Below are positions 1 through 8,061 of a stretch of DNA of 48,328 nt, piece by piece. Position 1 is the stretch's first letter, and each line of letters starts with the position of its first letter. Source of the stretch: Nonomuraea rhizosphaerae (lineage in GTDB: Bacteria > Actinomycetota > Actinomycetes > Streptosporangiales > Streptosporangiaceae); NCBI RefSeq assembly GCF_019396405.1, contig NZ_JAHKRL010000363.1:1-48328 (forward strand). The letters are read 5' to 3'. The position numbers were made by a program, and so were the translations under genes. Under the pieces are notes generated by a model. That model was not told the origin of the DNA and did not search any database. It saw only the letters and a program-made list of their open reading frames with translations.

Positions 1-1
1 G

Positions 2-409
2 TCGGGCAGCCCGCCGCAGGGCGGCCCTCCGGCGGGCGACCCCGGCGCCCAGGACCTCACCCCCACCGACGACAAGCGCTACCTGCGTGGCGCGCAGGTC
101 ACCAACGGCGACGGGATCGTGGAGTTCACGACGATCTGGCCGGGCTGGTACCGCGGCCGTACGGTCCACATCCACGCGATGGTCCACTTCAGCGACGCGC
201 GGGTGCTGACCACCCAGATGATGTTCGACGAGGCGCTCAACACGAAGGTTCTCGCCAACGCCCCGTACGCCTCGCGCACCGGGCGGGACACGCTCAACGA
301 CTCCGACAGCATCTACAAGGACAGCATGCTGATGAAGGTCACCGAGGAGGACGGCGGCTACCTGGGCGTGATCGTCTTCGCCGCCGACTCCGACAAGGAC
401 GGCGCCTGA
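2..409 (+). CDS. Intradiol ring-cleavage dioxygenase-like protein (3' part)
   Basis: The reading frame is open from the window edge, so the N-terminus lies outside. The visible 135 residues match the C-terminal half of the intradiol dioxygenase (protocatechuate 3,4-dioxygenase-like) fold: a block RYLRGAQVTNGDGIVEFTTI is followed by WPGWYRGRTVHIH. In this family the Tyr and the two His of the YRGRTxHIH segment contribute Fe(III) ligands, and all are present. The start of the visible part is rich in Gly and Pro, as in secreted actinobacterial members with a linker. Known members open catechol-type rings, but many Streptomyces and Nonomuraea paralogues have no known substrate. Function beyond the family is not claimed. 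The stop codon is embedded in a small tandem repeat. Confidence 0.8.
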   Translation, partial: SGSPPQGGPPAGDPGAQDLTPTDDKRYLRGAQVTNGDGIVEFTTIWPGWYRGRTVHIHAMVHFSDARVLTTQMMFDEALNTKVLANAPYASRTGRDTLNDSDSIYKDSMLMKVTEEDGGYLGVIVFAADSDKDGA

Positions 410-461
410 CCGAGGCCACCAAGGACGGCGCCTGACCGGGGCCATTGAGGACGGCGCCTGA
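395..461. repeat. Three-copy 26-bp repeat around a stop codon
   Basis: The 15-mer AAGGACGGCGCCTGA, which holds the last codons and stop of the dioxygenase-like gene, recurs at 421-435 and, with one change, at 447-461. The period is exactly 26 bp. The second and third copies lie downstream of the stop. Confidence 0.85.
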
Positions 462-482
462 TCCGAGCCGCCGGAGGGCGCG

Positions 483-1841
483 TCAGTCGCGCGGGTCGAG
501 CGGTGTCAGGCGCGGCGCCCGCGCCTCTATCGCGGCCGCCGCGTCCAGGCACAGGTCCTCGCGGAAGCGCGGCCCGACGATCTGCACGACCTGCGGCAGC
601 CCGCCGGCCTCCCCGACGGGCACCGCGACCGACGGCAGCCCCAGCAGGTTGACCGCGACGGTGGTGCGGAGCCTGCCCGGCCAGGCGGCGGCCCAGCCCG
701 CCTCGAGGTCCTCGCCGACGCGGAAGGGGCCGTCCGGCACGATGGGCATCAGGACCAGCGGCGTGGCGGCCATCCACGCGGCCCACGCGCCGTGGATGGC
801 GGCCCGCTCCATCATCGGGTCGAACGCGGCCCGCCCGCCCGCCTCGGACCAGCTCTTCTCGAACCCCGCCCAGAACCGGACGAAGTCCGGCGAGGCGACG
901 GTCTCGACCGGGGGCTGCTCCTCCTGGACCCGGCCGTAGGCGGACATGATCTGGAAGTAGATCTCGGCAGCCCGCTCCAGCGCCGGCGGCCGGCCCTCCT
1001 CCACCTGGTAACCGGCGTCGGCCAGCAGCTCGGCGGCCCGTCGTACGGCGTGATCGTCGGTCACCACCGCCACGCCGCGGCCGAGGGCGGGGCCGCGCAG
1101 GGGAGCGGGGGCGTGCCAGGGGTCGGCGGGGACGGGCCCGCACATGTGCTCGAAGGCCAGCCGCAGGTCCGCCACCCGCCGCGCCATCGGCCCGTGCACG
1201 GCCAGGAGCTGGAACCCGAACGGCAGCGCCGGGCCGGTCAGCGCCACCCTGCCCAGCGACGGCTTCAGCGCGGCGACGCCGCAGCACTGGGCGGGCCAGC
1301 GCAGCGAGCCCGCGCCGTCGCTGCCGACGCCGAGCGGGCTCAGCCCTGTCGCCACCGCGACGGCCTCGCCGCCGCTGGACGCGCCGGGCGTGTGGGCCGC
1401 CGACCAGGGGTTGCGGGTCGGGCCGTGCAGCGCGTTGTCGGTGTGCCAGCGCATGCCGAACTCCGGCATGTTCGTCCGGCCGATCGGGATGGCGCCCGCC
1501 GCGCGCAGCTGCGCGACGTGCGGGGAGTCGCGTTCGGCGACGGCGTTCCGGAGCGGGACGATGCCGTGCGTCGTCGCCGAGCCCTTGACGTCGACGTTCT
1601 CCTTGACCGTCATGGGGACGCCGCACAGCGGCCCCGGCTCGGCGCCCTCGCGCAACGCCCGGTCGGCGGCGTCCGCCGCGTCGAGCGCCTCCCGCTCCAG
1701 GACGGCGGTGATGGCGTTGACGCGCGGGTTGACGTCGGCGATGCGGTCGAGGTGCGCCTGGACCACCTCGCGGGCCGACACCTCTCCGGCGCCGACCAGC
1801 CGGGTCAGGTCCCCGGCCGGAAGTTCCCACAGCTCTGCCAC
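483..1841 (-). CDS. Amidase signature family hydrolase
   Basis: A 452-residue amidase-signature enzyme, expected to hydrolyse a carboxamide in the cytoplasm. The Ser-cisSer-Lys triad is visible: Lys80 in TVKENVDVKG, cis-Ser155 in GASSGGEA and the nucleophile Ser179 in GSDGAGSLR. The family motif is usually GSDxGGS, so Ala replaces the first Gly here. I chose the GTG start because GAGGAG lies 7 nt upstream of it; an in-frame TTG five codons earlier would overlap that ribosome binding site. The gene stands alone and diverges from a small unknown gene. Members include aspartyl/glutamyl-tRNA amidotransferase GatA and many catabolic amidases; the absence of gatB and gatC nearby argues for a stand-alone amidase of unknown substrate. 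Confidence 0.85.
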   Translation of the reverse strand: MAELWELPAGDLTRLVGAGEVSAREVVQAHLDRIADVNPRVNAITAVLEREALDAADAADRALREGAEPGPLCGVPMTVKENVDVKGSATTHGIVPLRNAVAERDSPHVAQLRAAGAIPIGRTNMPEFGMRWHTDNALHGPTRNPWSAAHTPGASSGGEAVAVATGLSPLGVGSDGAGSLRWPAQCCGVAALKPSLGRVALTGPALPFGFQLLAVHGPMARRVADLRLAFEHMCGPVPADPWHAPAPLRGPALGRGVAVVTDDHAVRRAAELLADAGYQVEEGRPPALERAAEIYFQIMSAYGRVQEEQPPVETVASPDFVRFWAGFEKSWSEAGGRAAFDPMMERAAIHGAWAAWMAATPLVLMPIVPDGPFRVGEDLEAGWAAAWPGRLRTTVAVNLLGLPSVAVPVGEAGGLPQVVQIVGPRFREDLCLDAAAAIEARAPRLTPLDPRD

Positions 1842-1985
1842 GGCAAGTCTCCTCAAAGGGGGTTGGGCGGTGCCGAGGAATCTAGGGGGAATCGCGGCGA
1901 AGGTGCAGTCTTGTCTTCTCGCGCCGCTTCAGCCAGCCGCACGAGATAATGCGTTTTGCCAGCTCTTGGCGCCACTCCTGAGACT

Positions 1986-2237
1986 GTGGTTGGTGTGGAC
2001 GGGTCGGGGGATCGCTGGATCCAGGCGCTCCAGGAGCGGGCCGCCCGCCTGGCCTTCCCGGACTGGCGGGCCGGTCCCGACGACTGGACGAGCCTGTACA
2101 CCAGCTTCGGCACGGACGGCGCGCCGGTGACCGAGGTGGCCGTCTACCGGGGCCACGAGCGCCTTCACCACCGCCGTTACACCGGTGCGGAGCTCACTCG
2201 GTTCTGGACGCTGCTGATCGACTCGATCGCGGAGTGA
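1986..2237 (+). CDS. Small protein of unknown function
   Basis: I do not recognise this protein. It has about 83 residues, is rich in Trp and Arg, and has no signal peptide or membrane segment. Its segments ALQERAARLAFPDWRAGPDDW and AVYRGHERLHHRRYTGAEL look like a folded soluble protein rather than antisense noise. The start is uncertain: in-frame TTG (1956) and GTG (1986, 1995) codons exist and none has a clear ribosome binding site. Its last 44 bases overlap the end of the convergent decarboxylase gene. Confidence 0.5.
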   Translation: MVGVDGSGDRWIQALQERAARLAFPDWRAGPDDWTSLYTSFGTDGAPVTEVAVYRGHERLHHRRYTGAELTRFWTLLIDSIAE

Positions 2238-3672
2238 GCGCCGCGGCCTCCGTACGGATGCGCTCCCACACCTGTTCGAGGTGGCGCCGCTCGGTCGCGG
2301 GGGAGCCGACGGCCAGGCGCAGCAGCACCCGGCCGCCCGCCTTGGTGTGGGTGAGGTAGAGGTCGCCGCTCGCGTTCAGGCGCTCCATGAGCGCGAGCGT
2401 CGCCGCGTCCGCCTCCTCCGGCTCCCTTCCCTCCCAGCGGGGACGGAGGCAGACCAGCCCCAGCGGATGCGGCTCGTGCACCTCGAAGCCGGGGTCGGCG
2501 GCCACCCACGAGGCGAACTCCCCGGCCAGCGCCACGCACGAGCGGATGTGCGCCCGCAGCCCCTCGGCCCCGTACCAGCGGATCACCGCCCACAGCTTCA
2601 GCGCCCTGAACCTGCGGCCGAGCGGGATCTGCCAGTCGCGGTAGTCCACGACGGACCCCGCCGCCGTCGCGGCGTTGCGCAGGAACTCGGGCATGCTCGA
2701 CAGCGCCTCCAGCAGCGGCCCCCGGTCGGCCAGCCACAGCACCGTGCAGTCGAAGTTGGTCAGCAGCCATTTGTGCGGGTTGGTGGAGTAGGAGTCGGCG
2801 TACTCAGTAACCCCCGCGTTGAGCCAGCGCAGTTCCGGGCAGACCGCGGCGACCCCGGCGTAGGCGGCGTCCACGTGCAGCCACACCCCGTGCCTGCGGC
2901 ACACCTCGCCGATGGCGGGCACCGGGTCGACGGCGGTCGTCGAGGTGGTGCCCACGGTGGCGCACACCATCGCCGGGTGCGGGTCCTCGCTCAGCAACGC
3001 GTCCAGGTGGGCGGGGTCCATCGCCAGCGTACGGGGATCGACGTCCACCACCCGCACCCCCGAGGCGCCCAGCCCGGCGATCCTGGCCGCCCGCTCCAGC
3101 GACGAGTGGGTCTGCGACGACACGTAGATCGTGTACGGCCGGTCGATCCCCTCACGGGTCACCCGCCCGCCGCCGGCCCGGTGCAGCGCCGCCAGCAGCG
3201 CGACCAGGCAGGCGCTGGAGGCCGAGTCCTGGATGACGCCGCCGCCCCGCCCGTCGGTGCGGAAATGTGGTGGCAGGCCGAGCAGCCCGGCCAGCCAGTC
3301 GACGACCATGGTCTCCAGCTCGGTGCAGGCCGGGCTGGTCACCCACAGCATTCCCTGCACGCCGAGCCCGCTGGAGATCAGGTCGCCGAGGATGGCCGGC
3401 CCGCTGGCGTTGGCCGGGAAGTAGGCCAGGAAGGCCGGGTGCTGCCAGTGCGTGATCCCCGGCAGGATGACCCGCTCCAGGTCCGCCATCACCGCCTCGA
3501 ACCCCTCGCCGTCCTCGGGCGCGGCGGCGGGCAGCGCGGCCCGGATGTCGCCCGGCTTCACCTGCGACATCACCGGATAGGACTCGACGGAGGCGAGGTA
3601 GTCGGCGATCCAGTCGATCACCTGCTTGCCGTGGCGGCGGAACTCCTCGGGGCTCATGTGCTGCGCGGCCAT
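2194..3672 (-). CDS. PLP-dependent amino acid decarboxylase (group II, aromatic type)
   Basis: A 492-residue type-I-fold decarboxylase of the DDC/tyrosine-decarboxylase group. The internal aldimine lysine is Lys301 in STNPHKWLLTNFDC, the group II hallmark. The N-terminal part carries ITHWQHPAFLAYFPANAS, which lines the substrate pocket in aromatic L-amino acid decarboxylases, and LHVDAAYAG holds the Asp that pairs with the PLP ring nitrogen. Length is normal for the family. The ATG was chosen because GGGAG lies 6 nt upstream; a GTG six codons earlier (3688-3690) would lie before that site. Substrate (Tyr, Trp, Dopa or Phe) cannot be read from sequence. Two strong hairpins lie between it and the DUF4236 gene transcribed before it. 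Confidence 0.88.
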   Translation of the reverse strand: MAAQHMSPEEFRRHGKQVIDWIADYLASVESYPVMSQVKPGDIRAALPAAAPEDGEGFEAVMADLERVILPGITHWQHPAFLAYFPANASGPAILGDLISSGLGVQGMLWVTSPACTELETMVVDWLAGLLGLPPHFRTDGRGGGVIQDSASSACLVALLAALHRAGGGRVTREGIDRPYTIYVSSQTHSSLERAARIAGLGASGVRVVDVDPRTLAMDPAHLDALLSEDPHPAMVCATVGTTSTTAVDPVPAIGEVCRRHGVWLHVDAAYAGVAAVCPELRWLNAGVTEYADSYSTNPHKWLLTNFDCTVLWLADRGPLLEALSSMPEFLRNAATAAGSVVDYRDWQIPLGRRFRALKLWAVIRWYGAEGLRAHIRSCVALAGEFASWVAADPGFEVHEPHPLGLVCLRPRWEGREPEEADAATLALMERLNASGDLYLTHTKAGGRVLLRLAVGSPATERRHLEQVWERIRTEAAALTPRSSRSAASRTE

Positions 3673-3691
3673 GGTGAACTCCCGTGACACG

Positions 3692-3717
3692 GCATGGCCT
3701 CCTCGGGGAGGCCATGC
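3692..3717. promoter_or_regulatory. Perfect 11-bp hairpin in front of the decarboxylase
   Basis: GCATGGCCTCC and GGAGGCCATGC form a perfect inverted repeat with a 4-nt loop (TCGG). It ends about 20 nt before the decarboxylase start, next to its ribosome binding site, and is separated by one base from a second hairpin. A 5'-UTR structure or operator is possible. Confidence 0.6.
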
Positions 3718-3718
3718 G

Positions 3719-3751
3719 AAAGGGCCGGAGAGCGGGTGCCTCCGGCCCTTT
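3719..3751 (-). terminator. Intrinsic terminator-like hairpin after DUF4236 gene
   Basis: Arms 3719-3730 (AAAGGGCCGGAG) and 3740-3751 pair perfectly over 12 bp around a 9-nt loop. On the minus strand it follows the DUF4236 stop by 24 nt and ends in TTT; on the plus strand the arm runs into five T. It may terminate the upstream gene or act with the next hairpin as an attenuator for the decarboxylase. Confidence 0.65.
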
Positions 3752-3775
3752 TTGTCACACCGAGTCCATATCGCG

Positions 3776-3970
3776 CTAGTCCCGGGCGCGCCCGCTGAGC
3801 GTCTTGCGCCAGTGGAATCCACCGGGCAGGTTGACGGACAAGGTACGCCGTCCGTCCGCCGTGCGGGTGACGCGGAACAAGCGGTTGCCCCAGCTGTGCC
3901 CGACTCCCCCGCGTGACAGGTTCAGCCGGAACGGCCCAAGCTTGATCGACTTTCGGTAGCTCCAGCCCAT
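3776..3970 (-). CDS. DUF4236 domain protein
   Basis: A 64-residue protein matching the DUF4236 pattern: MGWSYRKSIKLGPFRLNLSR followed by a Gly/Val turn and a Leu-rich strand (RTLSVNLPGGFHW). This short domain is common in actinobacteria, sometimes alone and sometimes joined to membrane segments; its function is unknown. The start codon has GGAGGG 7 nt upstream; an in-frame ATG five codons earlier (3983-3985) has no such site. No signal peptide or membrane helix is present. Confidence 0.75.
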   Translation of the reverse strand: MGWSYRKSIKLGPFRLNLSRGGVGHSWGNRLFRVTRTADGRRTLSVNLPGGFHWRKTLSGRARD

Positions 3971-4032
3971 CGAGGTTCCCTCCATGAGATCGCCAGAGCC
4001 ATCAGCTACCCAAAAAGTCGCCAAATAACGGC

Positions 4033-7000
4033 CTAATTCACGGTCACCACCGCCTGAGCCGGGATCGTGGTGCCCGTCACCTGGCCCGTCACCGTGAACG
4101 TGCCGGGGGAGGCGTAGGCCGCCGGATCGATCGCGGCCCAGGTCACCGCGATCGAGCTGTCCTTCGAGCCGTCGTTGTACGTGGCCACGACCGTCCCCGG
4201 CATCAGCGGCGCGGACCCGGCCTTCGTACGGACCTGCTCCTCGGCCAGCGACGTGATCGTCACCGCGGCCGTCGTCCGGACGTGCACCGTGGCCTCGACC
4301 GGCGTGCGCAGCCCCTCGGCCAGCCCGGCGACCCGGAAGCTGGTGCCGCCGGTCCTGACCTGGTCGGCCGTCACCTGCTGCCAGGTCACCGCCGCCTGGC
4401 CCCGGCCGCCGTCCGCGTACAGGGTCTCGACCTTGGCCGGAAGCTGCGGCAGCGTGCCCGCGACGGTCGGGACGTGCACGGGGCGCACCGAGTCCGGCGG
4501 CACCGCGTACGCCTTCCACTCCAGCAGCCCGACCGAGGCCGCGCCCGAGACGAGCTGCAGCCGCAGCCTGGAGGTGGTGACCGGGTCGAAGGAGACGGTG
4601 TTGTAGGCGTCCACGGCGACCGGGTAGGAGGCGGCGCCGGTGACGTCCTCGAACGAGTCGCCGTCCCACGCCTGGATCTTCCACGACGCCGGGACGCGGA
4701 CGCCGCCGTTGTCGTCGAAGAAGTACACCTCCGCCTTGTTCACCCGTACCGGTGACGGCCAGTCGAGCTGCACCCACTGCGTGCCCTGCTGCGGCCAGGT
4801 GCCCCAGCGCGGGTTGGCGCCGTCGTTGGAGCGCGGCGGGTCGATGCCGTCGTTGATCGCCGTCACCCGCTCCCACGGGGAGGTGTAGGAGGCGGTCGGC
4901 GTCGCGTACGGCGCCGCGTTGACCTGCGCGCCCAGCTCGCCGACCGTGACCGCGACCGTGCCCGAGGTGGATCTGGCGCCGTCGGAGGCGGTCAGCTTCA
5001 GGCGGTAGGTGCCCGGCTCGGTGAAGGAGGCGACCGTCGCCGGGTTCGCCGGGTCGGTGAAGAACGCCTGGCCGGGGCCGTCCACCATGCTCCACTGCGT
5101 GGTGAGCGCGCCCGACGGCGAACCGTCGTCCTTGACGACCGCGTCGAGCTTGGCCTGTCCCGGCCGGTTGAAGGTGGTGTCGGGCATGGCCAGCACGTAC
5201 GGGGCCCTGTTGCCGATCTGCGGCGGCGCGGCGCCGCTCGCGTACGCCTGCACCTCCTTCAGGCCGGAGGAGTAGCCGGGCCGGTGGGTGATCAGCACCC
5301 GCAGCTTCCGCGCCGTGACCTGCCGGAAGCGGACCTCGTTGAGGTTGGCGCGAGGGTAGGCGGGCTCGCGCGCCTGGCGCGGCACGTCCTTCCAGGCGGA
5401 GCCGTCCAGGTACTGGACGGTGTAGAGGGCGGGCTCGCTGACGCCGCCGATCCTGCGGTCGTTGGAGAAGTACAGCCGGACCAGGTCGACCGGCCTGGCC
5501 GCGCCGAGGTCCACCTCCAGCCAGTCCTGCGGTCTGCCGGAGCCCCTGCTGCTCCAGTACGGCTCGTTGATCGTGAACCCGTCCGCCGCGCCCGCCGGGT
5601 CGCCGTGCGAGGCCGTGGCGGAGGCGACCAGGTCCGGCCGGGTGGAGCCCAGATCGGTCCCGGCCTTCTGGAACAGGTCCTCGACCCGGTCGCCGGACAG
5701 CCTCACCTGGTCGGGGGCCTTCATGGACGGCGCCTTCTCGGCGTGCACGACCGTGCCGCCCTCGACCCTGCCGGTGCGCGGGTCCCACACGGCGTGGGCG
5801 AGCCCGGACAGGGTGACCTTGCGCCTGCCGTCGACGAAGATCGAGTAGCCCTCGGGGACGCCCACGTAGTGCCGCTCGCCGCCCGGCTTGTCCCAGACGA
5901 CGGTGAGGTCGCTGCCCCGGTAGTCGACGCCGTTGACGGTGAAGTGGTCCCAGCCGATGTCCACCGGCCACAGCTCCACCTTGCCGTCGGAGCGCGGGCG
6001 CAGGCCCATCACGTCCTCGATGACGGTCCAGTTGCTGCTGCCGAGGATCGTGTGGTGGATCCAGGAGCGGTAGCCGATGGTCTTGGTGGCGGGGTTCCAG
6101 TTCGCCCAGAACTCGTTGGCGTCCGGGTAGCGGGTGTCCCCGCCGACGAACTGCGACCAGGCGTTCCAGTACAGGAGCTGCTTGTACTGCTCGGCGGTGA
6201 TGTACGGCGAGGCGTAGTCGCGCAGCGCCTTGGAGAACAGCGCGAAGTTCCGGGTCGAGTTGATCTGCGAGAAGTTGTTCGAGCCCGGGTGTCCCGCGGC
6301 GGCGGCCTCCGCCTTGTCCTTCTGGTTAGCCGTATACGCCGGGAATATCGGATATTCGGCGGGGTCGGTCCACAGCCGGAGCGGCTCGCGCCACTTCGGG
6401 TCGTCCGTCGGGACCAGGCCGGTGGCGTACGGGATGTAGTTGTTGGACTCCTTCCACGGGATCAGGTTGCCCGTGCGCAGGTCACGGTGCTTGAACAGCT
6501 TGTTCTGCTCGTCCCACAGCAGCGTCAGGATGCCGCTGCGCACCTTGTCCGCGACGCCGCGCAGCTCGGCGGCCTTCGCCGTGTCGCCGATCAGCGTGTA
6601 CGCCTGCGCCGCCGCCATCGCGTTGGCGTAGACGTAGGCGCCCTCCAGCCGCTCGTTGGAGCGGTTGTAGTAGTGGAACGACACCGCGTCCGCGTCGTTG
6701 CCGGTCAGGGCCTCCCAGTCGTACTCGATCACCCCGTTGCCGTTGGTGTCGTAGGTGGCGAGCTGCCCGTAGACGTCCTTCTCGGCGTAGCGGGCGAGGT
6801 TGCGCAGGATCGACGGCTGGCCGCCGTGGATCTGGTAGCTCTCCAGGGCGGAGGCGGAGATGTACTGGGTGTAGCTGTTCGACCAGTTCTCCGGGTCGCC
6901 CGGGTTGTCGGTATATTTCGCGTTCCGCGACACCTCGCCGGCCGACACCCACGGCCCGTACGAGTAGATCGGGTCGCGCAGGTACTTCAGGTCCTGGAGG

Positions 7001-8037
7001 AACATCGGCACGGTCAGCACGATCGCGTTGTTGTAGCCCAGCGCCCCCTCGACCGACGTCGGGAACTGGAAGTCGTTGCCCGGGATGTCGGCGTCGAGGA
7101 AGTTGAACCGCATCAGCCACCAGCGGTAGTACACGAACTTCTTGATGTTCTCGTCGGGCACGTCGATGTACGGCAGGTTCCCGGCCCACCAGGCGTTGTA
7201 GTCCTGGAGCTGACGCCGCAGCGCCTTCTCCGGCGAGCGGCCCCTGTAGCCGTCGTACTCCTCCCGCGACCCGGGCAGCTCCTCGGTGACGAAGCCCATC
7301 TGCACCTTCGTCCGCACGGTCCGGCCCGGCGCGACGGACAGCGTCCCCTTCAGCGCGCCGTCCGCGGCCCTCAGGCCGTCGCCGCTGAGCCGGGGGAAGA
7401 TCGTGGTCAGCCGGTTCTTCGCGGCGACCACCCCGGTCAGCTCGCGCTCGCCGTCGGCCGTCGTCGCGTACGGGGAGGTCACGCTGATCGGTACGTCCCG
7501 CTTCACGGTGCCGGTGTTGGTGACCGACAGCGTGGTGACGGCGACGTTCTGCTGGGTGATGAACTTCTTGACCGACACCGCCAGCCCGTCACCGGTGTAC
7601 CGGCCGCTCCAGTGGCTGGGCATCTGCAGCCGCTCGGCGACGTCCTCGGTGAGCGCGGTCCCGAGCGAGACCTCGTAGGCGTCGCGGTTGTCGATGCTCT
7701 CCCAGTACGCCACGTAACCGCCGAACCCGATGACCGACGGGTCGTGCTCCTTCATGAACAGCGCCCGCCCGCGCGACATCAGCCACGTCCCGGCCGGGTC
7801 GGCTCCCGGGCGGGCGAGCATGCGGTCGATCCAGTACGAGTCGCCGCCCTTCTCCTTCTGGTAGATCTCCTCCATCATCTTGCGCGGGTCGTAGCGGACG
7901 GGCTCGGCCGGCACCGGATCGGCGCCGGTGAACACCGGCATGCCCAGGTCGTCCACGAGAGCCTTGGCGGGGGACACGCTCGCGAGCAGGCTGCCCGCGA
8001 TGGCTAACGCCGCCAGGCCCGGAAGGGTCTTGCGCAC
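4033..8037 (-). CDS. Secreted multidomain (alpha/alpha)6-type glycoside hydrolase, probable arabinoside hydrolase
   Basis: A 1334-residue exported protein: Sec signal peptide (residues 1-26, cleavage near SPAKA), an N-terminal beta-sandwich (to about 270), a six-hairpin-type catalytic domain (about 280-740) rich in Trp/Tyr/Asn, a discoidin (F5/8 type C) domain (about 800-960), an Ig/PKD-like domain, a second discoidin domain and two C-terminal bacterial Ig-like domains ending in QAVVTVN. An EF-hand-like loop, DTNGNGVIEYDWE, sits inside the catalytic domain. It starts with GTG, GGAGG 5 nt upstream, 24 bp after the GH127 gene in the same operon. GH121 beta-L-arabinobiosidases also pair a six-hairpin domain with accessory modules and occur with GH127, so a GH121-like role is a reasonable guess, but I could not identify catalytic Glu residues. 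It could instead be a related MGH1-like family member. Confidence 0.7.
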   Translation of the reverse strand: MRKTLPGLAALAIAGSLLASVSPAKALVDDLGMPVFTGADPVPAEPVRYDPRKMMEEIYQKEKGGDSYWIDRMLARPGADPAGTWLMSRGRALFMKEHDPSVIGFGGYVAYWESIDNRDAYEVSLGTALTEDVAERLQMPSHWSGRYTGDGLAVSVKKFITQQNVAVTTLSVTNTGTVKRDVPISVTSPYATTADGERELTGVVAAKNRLTTIFPRLSGDGLRAADGALKGTLSVAPGRTVRTKVQMGFVTEELPGSREEYDGYRGRSPEKALRRQLQDYNAWWAGNLPYIDVPDENIKKFVYYRWWLMRFNFLDADIPGNDFQFPTSVEGALGYNNAIVLTVPMFLQDLKYLRDPIYSYGPWVSAGEVSRNAKYTDNPGDPENWSNSYTQYISASALESYQIHGGQPSILRNLARYAEKDVYGQLATYDTNGNGVIEYDWEALTGNDADAVSFHYYNRSNERLEGAYVYANAMAAAQAYTLIGDTAKAAELRGVADKVRSGILTLLWDEQNKLFKHRDLRTGNLIPWKESNNYIPYATGLVPTDDPKWREPLRLWTDPAEYPIFPAYTANQKDKAEAAAAGHPGSNNFSQINSTRNFALFSKALRDYASPYITAEQYKQLLYWNAWSQFVGGDTRYPDANEFWANWNPATKTIGYRSWIHHTILGSSNWTVIEDVMGLRPRSDGKVELWPVDIGWDHFTVNGVDYRGSDLTVVWDKPGGERHYVGVPEGYSIFVDGRRKVTLSGLAHAVWDPRTGRVEGGTVVHAEKAPSMKAPDQVRLSGDRVEDLFQKAGTDLGSTRPDLVASATASHGDPAGAADGFTINEPYWSSRGSGRPQDWLEVDLGAARPVDLVRLYFSNDRRIGGVSEPALYTVQYLDGSAWKDVPRQAREPAYPRANLNEVRFRQVTARKLRVLITHRPGYSSGLKEVQAYASGAAPPQIGNRAPYVLAMPDTTFNRPGQAKLDAVVKDDGSPSGALTTQWSMVDGPGQAFFTDPANPATVASFTEPGTYRLKLTASDGARSTSGTVAVTVGELGAQVNAAPYATPTASYTSPWERVTAINDGIDPPRSNDGANPRWGTWPQQGTQWVQLDWPSPVRVNKAEVYFFDDNGGVRVPASWKIQAWDGDSFEDVTGAASYPVAVDAYNTVSFDPVTTSRLRLQLVSGAASVGLLEWKAYAVPPDSVRPVHVPTVAGTLPQLPAKVETLYADGGRGQAAVTWQQVTADQVRTGGTSFRVAGLAEGLRTPVEATVHVRTTAAVTITSLAEEQVRTKAGSAPLMPGTVVATYNDGSKDSSIAVTWAAIDPAAYASPGTFTVTGQVTGTTIPAQAVVTVN

Positions 8038-8061
8038 GGGATCCTCCAGGAAAGGGGGGTG

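Noticed and set aside
1944-1950. GATAAT as a promoter -10 box for the small gene.
   Set aside because: No -35 element at a suitable distance.
5284-8007. Long plus-strand frame (907 codons) opposite the secreted glycosidase.
   Set aside because: Arg/Val/Gly/Ala-rich sequence without domains, mirror of a gene with a signal peptide and ribosome binding site.
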